Shown here piece after piece: positions 27,858-37,076 of a DNA stretch of 64,000 nt. How positions within the stretch are numbered: the first letter of the stretch is position 1; each line of letters begins with the position of its first letter. The stretch is taken from the NCBI RefSeq assembly GCF_900104775.1, contig NZ_FNSA01000003.1, positions 1,922,001 to 1,986,000 on the forward strand, given 5' to 3'. Position numbers and translations under genes: made by a program. Under the pieces are notes generated by a model. That model was given only the letters and a program-made list of their open reading frames with translations, was not told the origin of the DNA and made no database searches. Source of the DNA: Tsukamurella tyrosinosolvens. GTDB taxonomy: Bacteria; Actinomycetota; Actinomycetes; Mycobacteriales; Mycobacteriaceae.

Positions 27858-29267
27858 ATGACAGACATGGATACCTGGGAGCCGGCTCCGACCGTCGGCG
27901 AACTCCAGTTGGAGGAGCGCTCGTCGCTCCGTCGCGTCGTCGGCCTCTCGACCGAGCTCGACGACGTCACCGAGGTCGAATACCGCCAGTTGCGCCTCGA
28001 GCAGGTCGTGCTCGTGGGCGTGTGGACGTCCGGCTCGGCGGCGCAGGCCGATGCCTCGCTCGCCGAGCTCAAGGCCCTGGCCGAGACCGCGGGCTCCGCG
28101 GTCCTCGAGGGCGTGATCCAGCGGCGCGACCGGCCCGACCCCGCCACGTACATCGGCTCGGGCAAGGCGCACGAGCTCCGCGAGGTCGTGCTCGCGACCG
28201 GTGCCGACACGGTGATCTGCGACGGCGAGCTCACGCCCGCGCAGCTCAACGCGCTGGAGAAGGTGGTGAAGGTCAAGGTCATCGACCGGACCGCCCTGAT
28301 CCTCGACATCTTCGCCCAGCACGCCACCTCCCGCGAGGGCAAGGCGCAGGTGAGCCTCGCGCAGATGGAGTACATGCTGCCCCGGCTGCGTGGCTGGGGC
28401 GAGGCGCTGTCCCGGCAGGCCGGTGGCCGCGCGGGCAGCAACGGCGGCGTGGGCCTTCGCGGTCCCGGTGAGACGAAGATCGAGACCGATCGGCGCCGGA
28501 TCCGCGAGCGGATGGCGAAGCTGCGCCGCGAGATCAAGGGCATGAAGCAGGCCCGCGACACCAAGCGCGGCGCGCGCCGCCGTTCGGGCGTGCCGGCCGT
28601 GGCGATCGCCGGGTACACCAACGCGGGCAAGTCGAGCCTGCTCAACGCGCTCACCGACGCCGGCGTGCTGGTGCAGAACGCCCTGTTCGCCACGCTCGAT
28701 CCGACCACCCGGCACGGCGTACTCACCGACGGCCGCGACGTGGTCCTCACCGACACCGTCGGCTTCGTGCGGCACCTGCCGACCCAGCTCGTCGAAGCCT
28801 TCCGGTCGACGCTCGAGGAGGTCGTCGACGCCGACCTCCTGCTGCACGTCGTCGACGGCAGCGACGTGATGCCGCAGCGGCAGATCGACGCGGTGCGCCA
28901 GGTGTTGCGCGAGGTCGCGGGGGAGCGGGAGGCGTCGCTGCCACGGGAGCTGCTCGTGGTCAACAAGGTCGACGCCGCCGACCCCGTCGTGCTGGCCCAG
29001 CTCCGCGTCGCGCTGCCCGAGGCGGTCTTCGTCTCGGCGCACTCGCGCGCGGGCATCGACGAGCTGCTCGAGCGGATGACGCAGCTCATCACGGCGGGTG
29101 ACGTCGAGGTCAGCGCCCTCCTGCCCTACGACCGGGGCGACCTCGTCGCGCGGATCCACGCCGAGGGCACGGTCGTCACGGCCGAGCACGAGGCCGACGG
29201 TACGCGGATCGTCGCCCGGGTCCCCGGGCCCCTCGCCGGAGCCCTGGCGCAGTACCCGGCGCCGTGA
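27858..29267 (+). CDS. hflX: ribosome-associated GTPase HflX
   Basis: A 469-residue GTPase that splits stalled ribosomes under stress. Its N-terminal HflX domain holds [20 protein letters not shown], a coiled region and a Gly-rich linker ([19 protein letters not shown]). The G domain has G1 GYTNAGKSS (252-260), G3 [10 protein letters not shown] and G4 NKVD. The ATG at 27858 follows CTGGAGG. Position after dapF matches Rv2725c. Confidence 0.95.
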   Translation: MTDMDTWEPAPTVGELQLEERSSLRRVVGLSTELDDVTEVEYRQLRLEQVVLVGVWTSGSAAQADASLAELKALAETAGSAVLEGVIQRRDRPDPATYIGSGKAHELREVVLATGADTVICDGELTPAQLNALEKVVKVKVIDRTALILDIFAQHATSREGKAQVSLAQMEYMLPRLRGWGEALSRQAGGRAGSNGGVGLRGPGETKIETDRRRIRERMAKLRREIKGMKQARDTKRGARRRSGVPAVAIAGYTNAGKSSLLNALTDAGVLVQNALFATLDPTTRHGVLTDGRDVVLTDTVGFVRHLPTQLVEAFRSTLEEVVDADLLLHVVDGSDVMPQRQIDAVRQVLREVAGEREASLPRELLVVNKVDAADPVVLAQLRVALPEAVFVSAHSRAGIDELLERMTQLITAGDVEVSALLPYDRGDLVARIHAEGTVVTAEHEADGTRIVARVPGPLAGALAQYPAP

Positions 29268-29914
29268 GCGACGCCCGCGGACTGCCGCCGTCGGCGACGG
29301 CTCGTGCGGCCCTGGCGGTCGCCATCGGCGCCGTCGCGACGGTGGCGGTCGGCGTCCCGCTGGGCTTCTCGCTGGGTGCCCTGCTCGGCATCGGCGCCGC
29401 GGCCGCCGTCTTCGCGGCCGTCGGCTGGTTCGTGCTCTGGCCGCTGGACGACGGCGCCACCCGGGCGACGGTGCGCCGGGAGAACTTCCGGCCCCGGGTC
29501 GCGGAGCTCGTGGTCGGCGTCATCGCCGTGAGCGGCCTCGCCGCGATCGTGATCCTGCTGCTCGCCGGCCGGACGGATGCGCGCAACGTCGCCGCGGCGG
29601 GCGCGCTGCTCGCCGCGTTCGCGGTCTGGGCGTCGCTGCACCTGACGTACGCCACGCAGTACGCCGCGCTCTACTACGGGGACGAGGGCGACGAGCCGGG
29701 CGGCATCGACTGGGGCACCGACGTCCCGCCCGCCTACCGCGACTTCTTCTACTTCAGCTACAACCTCGGCATGACATACCAGGTCTCGGACAACTCGGTG
29801 TCCACCCGGGAGCTCCGCAGCGTGGTGCTGCGGCACTGCCTGCTCTCGTACGTCTTCGGCACCGTCATCCTCGCGACGGCGATCAACCTCGTCGTGGGCA
29901 TCGTCTCCGGTTAG
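29264..29914 (+). CDS. DUF1345 family membrane protein
   Basis: A 216-residue integral membrane protein with about five spans. The conserved block [20 protein letters not shown] near residue 162 and the final [19 protein letters not shown] are typical of DUF1345. The GTG start overlaps the hflX stop (GTGA). Function unknown. Its stop TAG shares bases with the stop of the convergent TetR gene. Confidence 0.82.
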   Translation: MSDARGLPPSATARAALAVAIGAVATVAVGVPLGFSLGALLGIGAAAAVFAAVGWFVLWPLDDGATRATVRRENFRPRVAELVVGVIAVSGLAAIVILLLAGRTDARNVAAAGALLAAFAVWASLHLTYATQYAALYYGDEGDEPGGIDWGTDVPPAYRDFFYFSYNLGMTYQVSDNSVSTRELRSVVLRHCLLSYVFGTVILATAINLVVGIVSG

Positions 29915-30492
29915 CCCCGCCCCGCGGCGCCGTCCAGGAGCAGCTCGACCAGGGCCGCGGCCGTGTCCGGCTGCGGCGGCGTGCCGATGATCATGTCGGA
30001 CCACAGGAATGACTCCGCGAGCCGGACGATCGCGTAGGCGAGGTCGGCCCGCGCGACGCCGCGGGCACCGTCGGACGGCGGGATCGCGAGGTCGGTCAGC
30101 CAGCCCCCCACCCAGGCGATGAGCCGGGCCTGCACCACGCTGTCGCGCGACTGCAGCACCCGCATCGCGAACTCCGGCTCGTCCGCGGCGAATCCGGCGA
30201 GCGGGGGATAGTCGCGCACCTCGTGCGCGAGGCGGCCGAAGGACCGCAGGAAGGCCGCGCGGTCGCGGACGGGTTCGGCGGCCTCGACGCGCGCGATCGC
30301 CTGGGCGATGCCGAGCCAGATCGCTTCGCCGACGACCTGTTCCCGGCCCTCGAACCAGCGGTAGAGCGTGGCCCGGCCGATCCCGCTGGCCTTCGCGATC
30401 TGCCCGAGATCCACGCGGCGCCCCTCGCGGAACCACTGTGCGGCGCGGTGGATCACCGCCACCTGGTTGTCAGGACGCTCGGGATGAGACAT
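29911..30492 (-). CDS. TetR family transcriptional regulator
   Basis: A 193-residue repressor. The N-terminal HTH is [20 protein letters not shown] (residues ~28-47), followed by an all-helical ligand domain resembling the QsdR-type TetR C-terminus. It is divergent from two acyl-CoA dehydrogenase genes, so it probably represses a lipid or acyl-CoA catabolic unit with an acyl-CoA or related ligand. An operator-like dyad overlaps its start codon. Confidence 0.85.
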   Translation of the reverse strand: MSHPERPDNQVAVIHRAAQWFREGRRVDLGQIAKASGIGRATLYRWFEGREQVVGEAIWLGIAQAIARVEAAEPVRDRAAFLRSFGRLAHEVRDYPPLAGFAADEPEFAMRVLQSRDSVVQARLIAWVGGWLTDLAIPPSDGARGVARADLAYAIVRLAESFLWSDMIIGTPPQPDTAAALVELLLDGAAGRG

Positions 30493-30508
30493 ACTTCTAT
30501 TTTGTCTC
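30486..30508. promoter_or_regulatory. putative TetR operator
   Basis: GAGACA (30486-30491), 11 bp, TGTCTC (30503-30508). It covers the start codon of the TetR gene and lies 36 bp before the first acyl-CoA dehydrogenase. Confidence 0.5.
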
Positions 30509-30543
30509 GCTAGGGCGAGGGTGTCAACGAGGGGACGACCCGG

Positions 30544-31776
30544 ATGGATGTGACGTTCACGGCGGAGGAAGAGGCCTTCCGCGACGAGGTGCGGGAGTTC
30601 CTGGACACGCACCTCACCGACGACCTGCGCGCCGCCGGGCGCCTGGCGACCAGCGTCTACTCGGACCACGAGGCGAGCATGGCCTGGCAGGCGATCCTGC
30701 ACGAGCGCGGATGGGCGGCGCCGGCGTGGCCGGTGGAGTGGGGCGGCTGCGACTGGACGGTCGCGCAGCACTACATCTTCGCCCGGGAATCGGTGCTGGC
30801 CGGTGCGCCCTTCCTCTCGCCCATGGGGATCCGGATGGTGGCGCACGCCATCGTGCGGTTCGGGACCGAGGAGCAGAAGAAGTTCTTCCTCCCGGGCATC
30901 CTCGACGCCTCGGTCTTCTTCTGCCAGGGCTACTCCGAACCCGAATCCGGATCCGACCTCGCGTCGCTGGCGATGCGCGCCGAGTCCGACGGCGACGACC
31001 TCGTGCTCACCGGATCGAAGATCTGGACCACCCACGCCCGCGAGGCGAACTGGATGTTCGCCCTGGTGCGCACCTCCAAGCAGGAGCGCAAGCAGCAGGG
31101 CATCACGTTCCTCCTCCTCGACATGACGGTGCCCGGCATCGAGATCCAGCCGCTCGTCATGGCTTCCGGCGAGGAGGTGCAGAACGTCGTCTTCTTCGAC
31201 AAGGTGCGGGTGCCGAAGGCCAACGTGCTCGGGAAGATCGACGAGGGCTGGACCGTCGCCAAGTACTTGCTCGAGTTCGAGCGCGGCGGCGGCGCCTCCG
31301 CGCCGTGGTTGCAGGTCTCGCTCGACCTCCTCGCCGAGCAGGCCACGACGGTGCCGGGCCGCGGCGGACGGCCGCTGTCCGAGGACGACGACTTCCGACT
31401 CGGCCTCGCCGAACTGCGCGCCCGCGTCGACGTGCTGGAGATCCTCGAGCACCGCTCGCTCGCCGTGCTCTCGGCGGGCGGGAACCCGGGCACCGCGGCG
31501 TCGATGCTCAAGATCCTGGGCACGGAACTGAGTCAGGCGGTGACCGAGTTCATCCACAAGAGCGCCGGCCCGCGCGGCCGCGTCTATCAGCCGCACGTCA
31601 CACGGCCCGGCGGCCCGGTGGTGGAGTACCTCCCGCCCGCCGACGGCGCGCACAGCGGCGACCTGTGGCAGGCCGTCGCGCCGCTGCGCTACTTCAACGA
31701 TCGTGCGGGCTCGATCTACGCGGGCTCCAACGAGATCCAACGGAACATCCTGGCGAAAGCGGCATTGGGGCTGTAG
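30544..31776 (+). CDS. acyl-CoA dehydrogenase (FadE-type), large partner
   Basis: A 410-residue flavoprotein introducing a trans-2 double bond into an acyl-CoA. Visible motifs: CQGYSEPESGSDLASLAM (FAD and substrate site), GSKIWTTHAREANWMFALVR, and the C-terminal YAGSNEIQRNILAKAALGL. It ends with TAG directly abutting the ATG of the next dehydrogenase. Paired actinobacterial FadE proteins often form heteromeric enzymes for bulky CoA esters such as steroid side chains; substrate here unknown. Confidence 0.9.
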   Translation: MDVTFTAEEEAFRDEVREFLDTHLTDDLRAAGRLATSVYSDHEASMAWQAILHERGWAAPAWPVEWGGCDWTVAQHYIFARESVLAGAPFLSPMGIRMVAHAIVRFGTEEQKKFFLPGILDASVFFCQGYSEPESGSDLASLAMRAESDGDDLVLTGSKIWTTHAREANWMFALVRTSKQERKQQGITFLLLDMTVPGIEIQPLVMASGEEVQNVVFFDKVRVPKANVLGKIDEGWTVAKYLLEFERGGGASAPWLQVSLDLLAEQATTVPGRGGRPLSEDDDFRLGLAELRARVDVLEILEHRSLAVLSAGGNPGTAASMLKILGTELSQAVTEFIHKSAGPRGRVYQPHVTRPGGPVVEYLPPADGAHSGDLWQAVAPLRYFNDRAGSIYAGSNEIQRNILAKAALGL

Positions 31777-32925
31777 ATGGACTTCACACTCACCGACGAA
31801 CAGACGATGCTGCGCGACGCCGTGCGGTCCTACCTCGCGGGCCGGTACCCGCTGGTGGAGTCGCGCAGCGCGGCCCGCTCGGAAGCCGGCTGGCAACCCG
31901 CCGTGTGGGAGGCCTTCGCCTCCGAGCTGGGCATCCTCGCCGCGACCCTGCCCGAGTCCGTCGGCGGGCTGGGCGGCGGCCCGGAGGAGATGATGGTGAT
32001 CGCCGAGGAGCTCGGCGGCGCGCTCGTCGTCGAGCCCTATGTCGGCACCGCCGTCGTGGGCACGGCCCTCCTGCGCGGCGCGGGCGGCCCGGCCGCCGAC
32101 GCGGTGCTGTCGGCGATCGCCGCGGGCGGGGCCCGGATCGCCTTCGCGCTCACCGAGCCCGGGTCCGGCCGCGAGCCGTGGGACGTCGGCGCGACGGCCG
32201 CGCGCGACGGTGACGACTACGTGCTGTCCGGCGCGAAGATCGTCGTCGCCGACCTGCCGCTCGCGACCCACCTGATCGTCGCCGCCCGCACGGCCGGCGA
32301 CCGCCTCGACCGCGACGGGCTCTCGCTCTTCCTCCTGGAGTTCGACCCACAGGCTCCGCCCGCCGGCATCGACGCGCGGTACTTCCGGACGATCGACGAC
32401 CATCACACGGGCGATTTGGAGCTCGCCGACGTCCGCGTGCCCGCGCGCGCATTGCTCGGGACGGAGGGGCGGGCCTGGGAGGTGATCGACCGCGCCCTCG
32501 ACGACGGTGCCGCCGCCGTCTGCTGCGAGGCGGTCGGGATCATGCGCCGCGTCGTCGCCGAGACCGTCGAGTACGCGAAGCAGCGCAAGCAGTTCGGCGT
32601 ACCGATCGGCTCCTTCCAGGCGCTGCAGCACCGCATGGTGGACATGTCGCTCGAGCTCGAACAGTCAGTGGCGGCGAGCTACCTCGCGGTGCTCAATCTC
32701 GACGCGGAACCGTACGTCCGGCGTCGTGCGGTCTCGGCCGCGAAGATCACCATCGCGCGGGCGGCCCGGTTCGTCGGGCAGAACGCGGTCCAGCTGCACG
32801 GTGGCATGGGCATGACGGAGGAGTTGGCGATCGGCCACTGCTTCAAGCGGCTCACTGCGATCGAGACCGAGTTCGGTTCCGCCACCGATCACCTGCACCG
32901 GTACGCGGAGGTGACCGCGGACTAG
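31777..32925 (+). CDS. acyl-CoA dehydrogenase (FadE-type), second partner
   Basis: A 382-residue acyl-CoA dehydrogenase fold, more divergent than its neighbour: FALTEPGSGREPWDVGATAA replaces the canonical site, while RKQFGVPIGSFQALQHRMVD and QLHGGMGMTEELAIGHCFKR are conserved. It starts at the base after the previous stop, so it is translationally coupled and probably forms a heteromer with it. Its TAG stop shares the CTAG tetranucleotide with the convergent LysR gene. Confidence 0.9.
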   Translation: MDFTLTDEQTMLRDAVRSYLAGRYPLVESRSAARSEAGWQPAVWEAFASELGILAATLPESVGGLGGGPEEMMVIAEELGGALVVEPYVGTAVVGTALLRGAGGPAADAVLSAIAAGGARIAFALTEPGSGREPWDVGATAARDGDDYVLSGAKIVVADLPLATHLIVAARTAGDRLDRDGLSLFLLEFDPQAPPAGIDARYFRTIDDHHTGDLELADVRVPARALLGTEGRAWEVIDRALDDGAAAVCCEAVGIMRRVVAETVEYAKQRKQFGVPIGSFQALQHRMVDMSLELEQSVAASYLAVLNLDAEPYVRRRAVSAAKITIARAARFVGQNAVQLHGGMGMTEELAIGHCFKRLTAIETEFGSATDHLHRYAEVTAD

Positions 32926-33776
32926 GCGCGTTCCGCCTGGTCGTCGCGGGTCAGTGACGCGGCGGCACGGCGGACGGCCGCGCGGACGGGCTCGGGGACG
33001 CGCGCTCCGACGCTGACCGCGAGTGCGATGGGTGGCATGGCGGGCATCGTGTCCACGGCGACGAGGCCGTCGGTCGCGTCGATCGCGGGGAGCAGCGTGA
33101 CGCCGAGCCCGCTGCGGGCCGCGGAGTACAGGCCCGCGAGGTTCGCCGCCTCGGCCGCGACCACGTAGTCGATCCCGTTGCGCGCGAGCGCGTCCGCGGC
33201 GGGAGCGCGCAGGACGCAGGGGTCGTCGAAGAGGAGGACCGGAACGGCGTCGTCCGGGCGCCGCCACTCCCGAGTTGCATACCAGTGCAACGCAATGGGG
33301 CCGACCGCGTCCGGGTGGTCGAGCGGGGCGAGGAAGACTGCGACGTCGGCGAGCCCGCGCTCCACGGCCCCGGCGATCTGCGCGCTGCGGTCGAACCGGA
33401 ACTGGGCCGACCAGCCGCCCGGGAGCGTCCCGAAGCCCCGGCTGAGCTCGGGGATGAGGCGGTCGGCGCCGTGCTCGGTGGCGGCCACGGAGAGCGTGCG
33501 GGTGGTGGGGGAGGCGAGGGCGTGCACCGCGGTGTCGTGGGCGTCGAGGATGGTCTGCGCGTGCCCGAGGAGGCGGTTGCCGTGGTCGGTGAACCGGATT
33601 CCGCGGCCCGCCTTCTCGACGATCGTGCCGCCCGTGGACTTCTCGAGCCGGCGCAGGTGCGCGCTGACGGTCGACTGGGTGAGGTGGAGCGCTTCGGCGG
33701 CGCGGTGGACGCCGCCGCAGCGCGCGATCGCGACCACGCTACGGAGCGGGACGATGTCCAGGATCGGCTCGGCCAT
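32922..33776 (-). CDS. LysR family transcriptional regulator
   Basis: A 284-residue regulator with N-terminal winged HTH (HRAAEALHLTQSTVSAHLRR) and a periplasmic-binding-type effector domain. It is divergent from an EamA exporter 79 bp away, which it probably controls. The ATG at 33776 is chosen: a -10 element TATCGT lies 6 nt upstream. An in-frame TTG at 33812 would add 12 residues. Confidence 0.85.
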   Translation of the reverse strand: MAEPILDIVPLRSVVAIARCGGVHRAAEALHLTQSTVSAHLRRLEKSTGGTIVEKAGRGIRFTDHGNRLLGHAQTILDAHDTAVHALASPTTRTLSVAATEHGADRLIPELSRGFGTLPGGWSAQFRFDRSAQIAGAVERGLADVAVFLAPLDHPDAVGPIALHWYATREWRRPDDAVPVLLFDDPCVLRAPAADALARNGIDYVVAAEAANLAGLYSAARSGLGVTLLPAIDATDGLVAVDTMPAMPPIALAVSVGARVPEPVRAAVRRAAASLTRDDQAERA

Positions 33777-33782
33777 GAATGA

Positions 33783-33804
33783 ACGATACGCACGATCGAT
33801 CGTG
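33783..33804. promoter_or_regulatory. LysR -10 element and 14-bp palindrome
   Basis: TATCGT on the minus strand (33783-33788) sits 6 nt before the LysR start. CACGATCGATCGTG (33791-33804) is a perfect palindrome just upstream of it and 51 bp before the EamA start. It is a candidate LysR operator. Confidence 0.5.
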
Positions 33805-33855
33805 ATCGTCAATCATTGTTGGACGTGACGTACCTGTGCGTTCGACGATCGAGTC

Positions 33856-34785
33856 ATGAGAATTCCGCCGATGCTCGCGCTCTCCGTCGTGGTGCTGTAC
33901 GCCTTCGGGTATCCGCTCGGCGCCCTCGGGATCGCGGCGATGAGCCCGTTCCTGCTGCTGTTCCTGCGGTTCGCCGTCTCCGGCGTGCTCATGCTCGGCG
34001 TCGTCCGGGCGACCGGCCGGCGACTGCCCCGCGGGGCGGATCTGGGCCACGCGATCGTGGTCGGGATCCTGACGCAGGCGACGCAGTTCCTCGGGTGCTA
34101 CCTGGGCCTGCAGGCCGGCGTGCCGGCGGGCGTCGCCGCGCTCATCATCGGCGTGAATCCGGCGGTGACCACGGTGGTCGCGCGGATCGCACTCCGTGAG
34201 GCCCTCACACCGCGGCGGGCGCTCGCCGCCGTGCTGGGGCTGGCGGCGGTGGTGACCGCGTGCTGGTCGACGGTGCCGGCGCTGGCCCACGCCGGTGCGG
34301 GCATCGGCTTCACGCTCCTGGGGCTCACGGGCATCGCCCTGGGTGGGGTGTACCAACAGCGGTTCTGCCGCGAGGTGGACCCCCTTGCGGGGAACGCGGT
34401 GGGGATGACCGTCGCGGCGGTGCCGGCGGGCGTCCTGGTCGCGCTGTTCGGAGCGACGGTCTCCGATCCCGTGCGCGGCGCCATCGTGCTCGTGCTCATG
34501 GTGCTGCTCAGCTCGATGACGGCGACCACGCTGTACCTGCGGGTGATCGGGATCGCGGGGGCGAGCGGGGCCGCGATGCTGTTCGCGGTGATCCCCTCGG
34601 TGTCCGCCCTGTTCGCCTTCCTCATGCTGGGCGAACCGGTGCACCCGGGAGTGATCGCCGGCCTGGCCCTCGGCGGCGCGGCGTGCGCGATCGCCTCCCG
34701 TGGCGGACGACGAGCGCCGGCCCCCGACCCTGCGGTCGACGAGCCGGCGCGGCGTGAGGCGGGTGCGGTCAGATCCGACGCATGA
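33856..34785 (+). CDS. EamA (DMT superfamily) transporter
   Basis: A 309-residue membrane protein with ten predicted spans in two EamA repeats ([19 protein letters not shown] in the first, [20 protein letters not shown] in the second). It is likely an exporter of a metabolite or amino acid, as is common for LysR-paired EamA proteins. Its last 17 bp overlap the 3' end of lexA on the other strand. Confidence 0.85.
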   Translation: MRIPPMLALSVVVLYAFGYPLGALGIAAMSPFLLLFLRFAVSGVLMLGVVRATGRRLPRGADLGHAIVVGILTQATQFLGCYLGLQAGVPAGVAALIIGVNPAVTTVVARIALREALTPRRALAAVLGLAAVVTACWSTVPALAHAGAGIGFTLLGLTGIALGGVYQQRFCREVDPLAGNAVGMTVAAVPAGVLVALFGATVSDPVRGAIVLVLMVLLSSMTATTLYLRVIGIAGASGAAMLFAVIPSVSALFAFLMLGEPVHPGVIAGLALGGAACAIASRGGRRAPAPDPAVDEPARREAGAVRSDA

Positions 34786-35479
34786 CGGTGACCACCTTGC
34801 CGAGGATCACCGCGTCGTTGCCGTGGATGGGATCGAAGGCCGGGTTGTGCGGCATCAGCCAGACGTCACGGCCGGTCCGGCGGAAGGTCTTCACCGTGGC
34901 CTCGCCGTCGAGCATCGCCGCCACGATGTCGCCGTTCTCGGCGACGGACTGCTGCCGCACGACGACCCAGTCCCCGTCGCAGATGGCGGCGTCGGTCATC
35001 GACTCGCCCACCACCTTGAGCAGGAACAACGAGCCCTCGCCCACGAGCTCGCGGGGGAGCGGGAAGATCTCCTCCACCGCCTCCTCCGCGAGGATGGGGC
35101 CGCCCGCGGCGATGCGCCCGAGGACCGGCACGAAGGCGGGCTCGGGCATCCGATCCTCGTCCTCCATGACCTTCTGGATCACCTGAGCGGTGCGCTCCTC
35201 GGCGCCCTGGACGTTCACCGCACGGGGGCGGTTCGGGTCGCGGTGGAGGAAGCCCAGGCGCTCCAGCGTGCGCAGCTGATGTGCGACCGACGATGTGGAG
35301 GTCAGGCCCACCTCGTCACCGATCTCGCGGATGCTCGGCGGATATCCGCGGTCGCGGACCGACCGGCGGATGACCTCCAGGACCTGCTTCTGACGCCGGG
35401 TCAGGTGATCCTCGGAGACGTTGCCCTGTGCGTCGCGGAAGCGCTTGTCCCGGTGCTGGACCTGTCGTTCATCTGTCAT
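34769..35479 (-). CDS. lexA: SOS repressor LexA
   Basis: A 236-residue repressor. N-terminal winged HTH residues ~27-90 ([20 protein letters not shown]); self-cleavage site Ala125-Gly126 in RIAAGGP; catalytic Ser160 (GESM) and Lys197 (TVKTF). The ATG at 35479 is set by GAGGAGCG upstream. One near-consensus LexA box lies 61-74 bp before the start, so it is autoregulated. It is divergent from a chiZ-like gene, exactly as in mycobacteria. Confidence 0.97.
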   Translation of the reverse strand: MTDERQVQHRDKRFRDAQGNVSEDHLTRRQKQVLEVIRRSVRDRGYPPSIREIGDEVGLTSTSSVAHQLRTLERLGFLHRDPNRPRAVNVQGAEERTAQVIQKVMEDEDRMPEPAFVPVLGRIAAGGPILAEEAVEEIFPLPRELVGEGSLFLLKVVGESMTDAAICDGDWVVVRQQSVAENGDIVAAMLDGEATVKTFRRTGRDVWLMPHNPAFDPIHGNDAVILGKVVTVMRRI

Positions 35480-35539
35480 GTGTCGCTCCTCACGCCCGTT
35501 CGGTTCCGACTCCACTGTAATGCAGCTCGAACGCCCTGA

Positions 35540-35553
35540 CAAACATCTGTTCG
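35540..35553. promoter_or_regulatory. LexA box of lexA
   Basis: CAAACATCTGTTCG, one mismatch from CGAAC-N4-GTTCG. It lies nearer lexA than chiZ and probably mediates lexA autoregulation. Confidence 0.65.
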
Positions 35554-35602
35554 AGAAATTTCCCCGCGTGTCTTCCGCTCGACCGAGGGGTGTGGTAGAA
35601 AT

Positions 35603-35616
35603 CGAACAGAAGTTCT
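35603..35616. promoter_or_regulatory. LexA box of the chiZ-like gene
   Basis: CGAACAGAAGTTCT, a match to CGAAC-N4-GTTCG with only the last base changed. It is the second SOS box in the lexA/chiZ gap and 119 bp before the chiZ-like start. Confidence 0.75.
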
Positions 35617-35668
35617 CTCGAACACTTGCACGCACTTCGGTGTGACTGGTGGGGCTGGATGGAAAAAC

Positions 35669-35691
35669 TTGTCAGTCCCCTCCGATAGACC
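35669..35691 (+). promoter_or_regulatory. PafBC-type promoter of the chiZ-like gene
   Basis: TTGTCAGTC, 8 bp, TAGACC. It fits tTGTCRGtg-N8-TAnnnT except for the last base, and is preceded by the same AAAACT context as the recA element (14485-14490). It lies 43 bp before the start codon. Confidence 0.6.
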
Positions 35692-35734
35692 TGTAGGTGA
35701 GCGAGAAGGACCCGCTACGACATCAGGAGAGACC

Positions 35735-36367
35735 ATGACCGCGATCATCGATCGAGACGTCATCACCGCAGCGCAGGAGGCCGGCGCCGAGGAGCAGGCG
35801 CTGGTGCGCCACGGCTCCGCCGCGGCCGACCGGCGCGGTGCCACCCGGGCGCGCGGGGTCTCGCCGCGTCTCGCCCGCAGCCGCTCCCGGGAGTCGGCTC
35901 CGGAATCGATCACCCCGTCGAACGGCCTCGACGAGGGCCTGATTCGAACGGAGCCCACGGAGGTCCGGGTGACCGGCGCGCGCGGGTCCGCCCGGCGCAC
36001 CGTCGAACGCCCGGGCGTGCGTTCCGCGGCGCGGCGCGCACCCCGCGGCTACTCGCGCACCGACGGTTGCGCCCGCCGCACCCCCGGCCCCTCGCTCGCG
36101 GCGTGCGTGCTGTTCGCGGTCGGCGTCTTCGCCGGCCTGCTGGTGCTCTTCGGCGGCGCCGCGCCCGCCGAGCCGGCGCCGACCGCGGCGCAGCCGGCCC
36201 TGACGTCGATCGTCACGGTGCGCAGCGGGCAGAGCCTGGAACAGATCGCCCGCGAGATCGCGCCCGATCGCGCTCAGGCCGCCGTCGTCGCGGAGATCGC
36301 GGAGATCAACGGCTTGCAGGACGGTCGCGTGCGCGCCGGCCAGACCCTCATCACGCCGCGGTACTGA
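35735..36367 (+). CDS. chiZ: LysM-domain cell-division suppressor (ChiZ/Rv2719c-like)
   Basis: A 210-residue membrane-anchored protein. Residues 1-118 are polar and Arg-rich, presumably cytoplasmic; 120-141 form one span ([20 protein letters not shown]); 159-209 are an extracytoplasmic LysM fold ([15 protein letters not shown]). The mycobacterial homologue is a DNA-damage-induced cell-wall hydrolase that halts septation. ATG 35735 follows CAGGAGAG. Dual LexA and PafBC-type control is predicted. It precedes nrdR. Confidence 0.82.
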   Translation: MTAIIDRDVITAAQEAGAEEQALVRHGSAAADRRGATRARGVSPRLARSRSRESAPESITPSNGLDEGLIRTEPTEVRVTGARGSARRTVERPGVRSAARRAPRGYSRTDGCARRTPGPSLAACVLFAVGVFAGLLVLFGGAAPAEPAPTAAQPALTSIVTVRSGQSLEQIAREIAPDRAQAAVVAEIAEINGLQDGRVRAGQTLITPRY

Positions 36368-36395
36368 CCGCCACCCACGAGCGAAGGAGACGCAG

Positions 36396-36581
36396 ATGAC
36401 CACCCGTATGGCGATAGTGGATTCCCGGCAGGGCGGGCGCTCGGCCCACCTCGACAACGTGGTGCCGTTCCCGCGCCGAGTATTCTCGAAGACGAGATCG
36501 CGGAGCACGACGGTGGCAGGGGCCACCGTGCTGCAGTTGCCCCGCCGGACGTCCGAGCGCAGCCGCGTGGGAGGTGGACCG
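36396..36581 (+). other. in-frame 62-codon extension upstream of nrdR with its own ribosome binding site
   Basis: An ATG at 36396 preceded by GAAGGAGA (36382-36389) opens an uninterrupted frame into nrd[21 protein letters not shown], then [16 protein letters not shown] and a basic region ending at the nrdR Met. It uses some rare codons (ATA, AGA, GTA) and has no recognised domain. Either NrdR is made in two forms, or this is a chance frame over the chiZ-nrdR leader. Confidence 0.4.
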
Positions 36582-37055
36582 ATGTATTGCCCGTTCTGCA
36601 AGAACGAGGACACCCGTGTGGTCGATTCGCGTGTCTTCGACGACGGGCAGGGCATCCGCCGGCGTCGCTCCTGCAACGAGTGCGGCCGCCGCTTCACCAC
36701 CGTGGAGAGCGCGGTCATGGCCGTCGTCAAGCGCAACGGCGTCACCGAGCCCTTCAGCCGCGAGAAGGTCGTCAAGGGCGTGCGTCGTGCGTGCCAGGGG
36801 CGCGACGTGGCCGAGGACGACCTGCACAAGCTCGCCCAGCAGGTCGAGGAGACGATCCGCGCCATGGGCGTCGCCGAGGTGCCGGCGAACGAGGTCGGCC
36901 TCGCCATCCTGGGACCGCTCCGCGACCTCGACGAAGTGGCCTACCTGCGGTTCGCCTCCGTCTACCAGGGGTTCTCGTCCATCGAGGATTTCGAGGCCGC
37001 GATCCGCGACCTCCGCACCCGCGCCGCCGCAGCGGATCCGACCGACGCGGCGTAG
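36582..37055 (+). CDS. nrdR: transcriptional repressor NrdR
   Basis: A 157-residue zinc-finger plus ATP-cone repressor of ribonucleotide reductase genes. Zinc ligands are C3, C6, C31 and C34 ([22 protein letters not shown]), and the ATP-cone covers residues ~47-137 ([20 protein letters not shown]). The ATG at 36582 gives the standard length and has GGGAGGTGG upstream. An upstream in-frame start with a strong ribosome binding site exists at 36396. Confidence 0.95.
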   Translation: MYCPFCKNEDTRVVDSRVFDDGQGIRRRRSCNECGRRFTTVESAVMAVVKRNGVTEPFSREKVVKGVRRACQGRDVAEDDLHKLAQQVEETIRAMGVAEVPANEVGLAILGPLRDLDEVAYLRFASVYQGFSSIEDFEAAIRDLRTRAAAADPTDAA

Positions 37056-37076
37056 CCGTCCGTTCGCGCGCGGGGC

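Noticed and set aside
30493-32631. The TetR frame extends upstream over 700 codons on the minus strand
   Set aside because: The extension lies antisense to two clear acyl-CoA dehydrogenases and has low-complexity content. The true start is the ATG at 30492 beside the operator.
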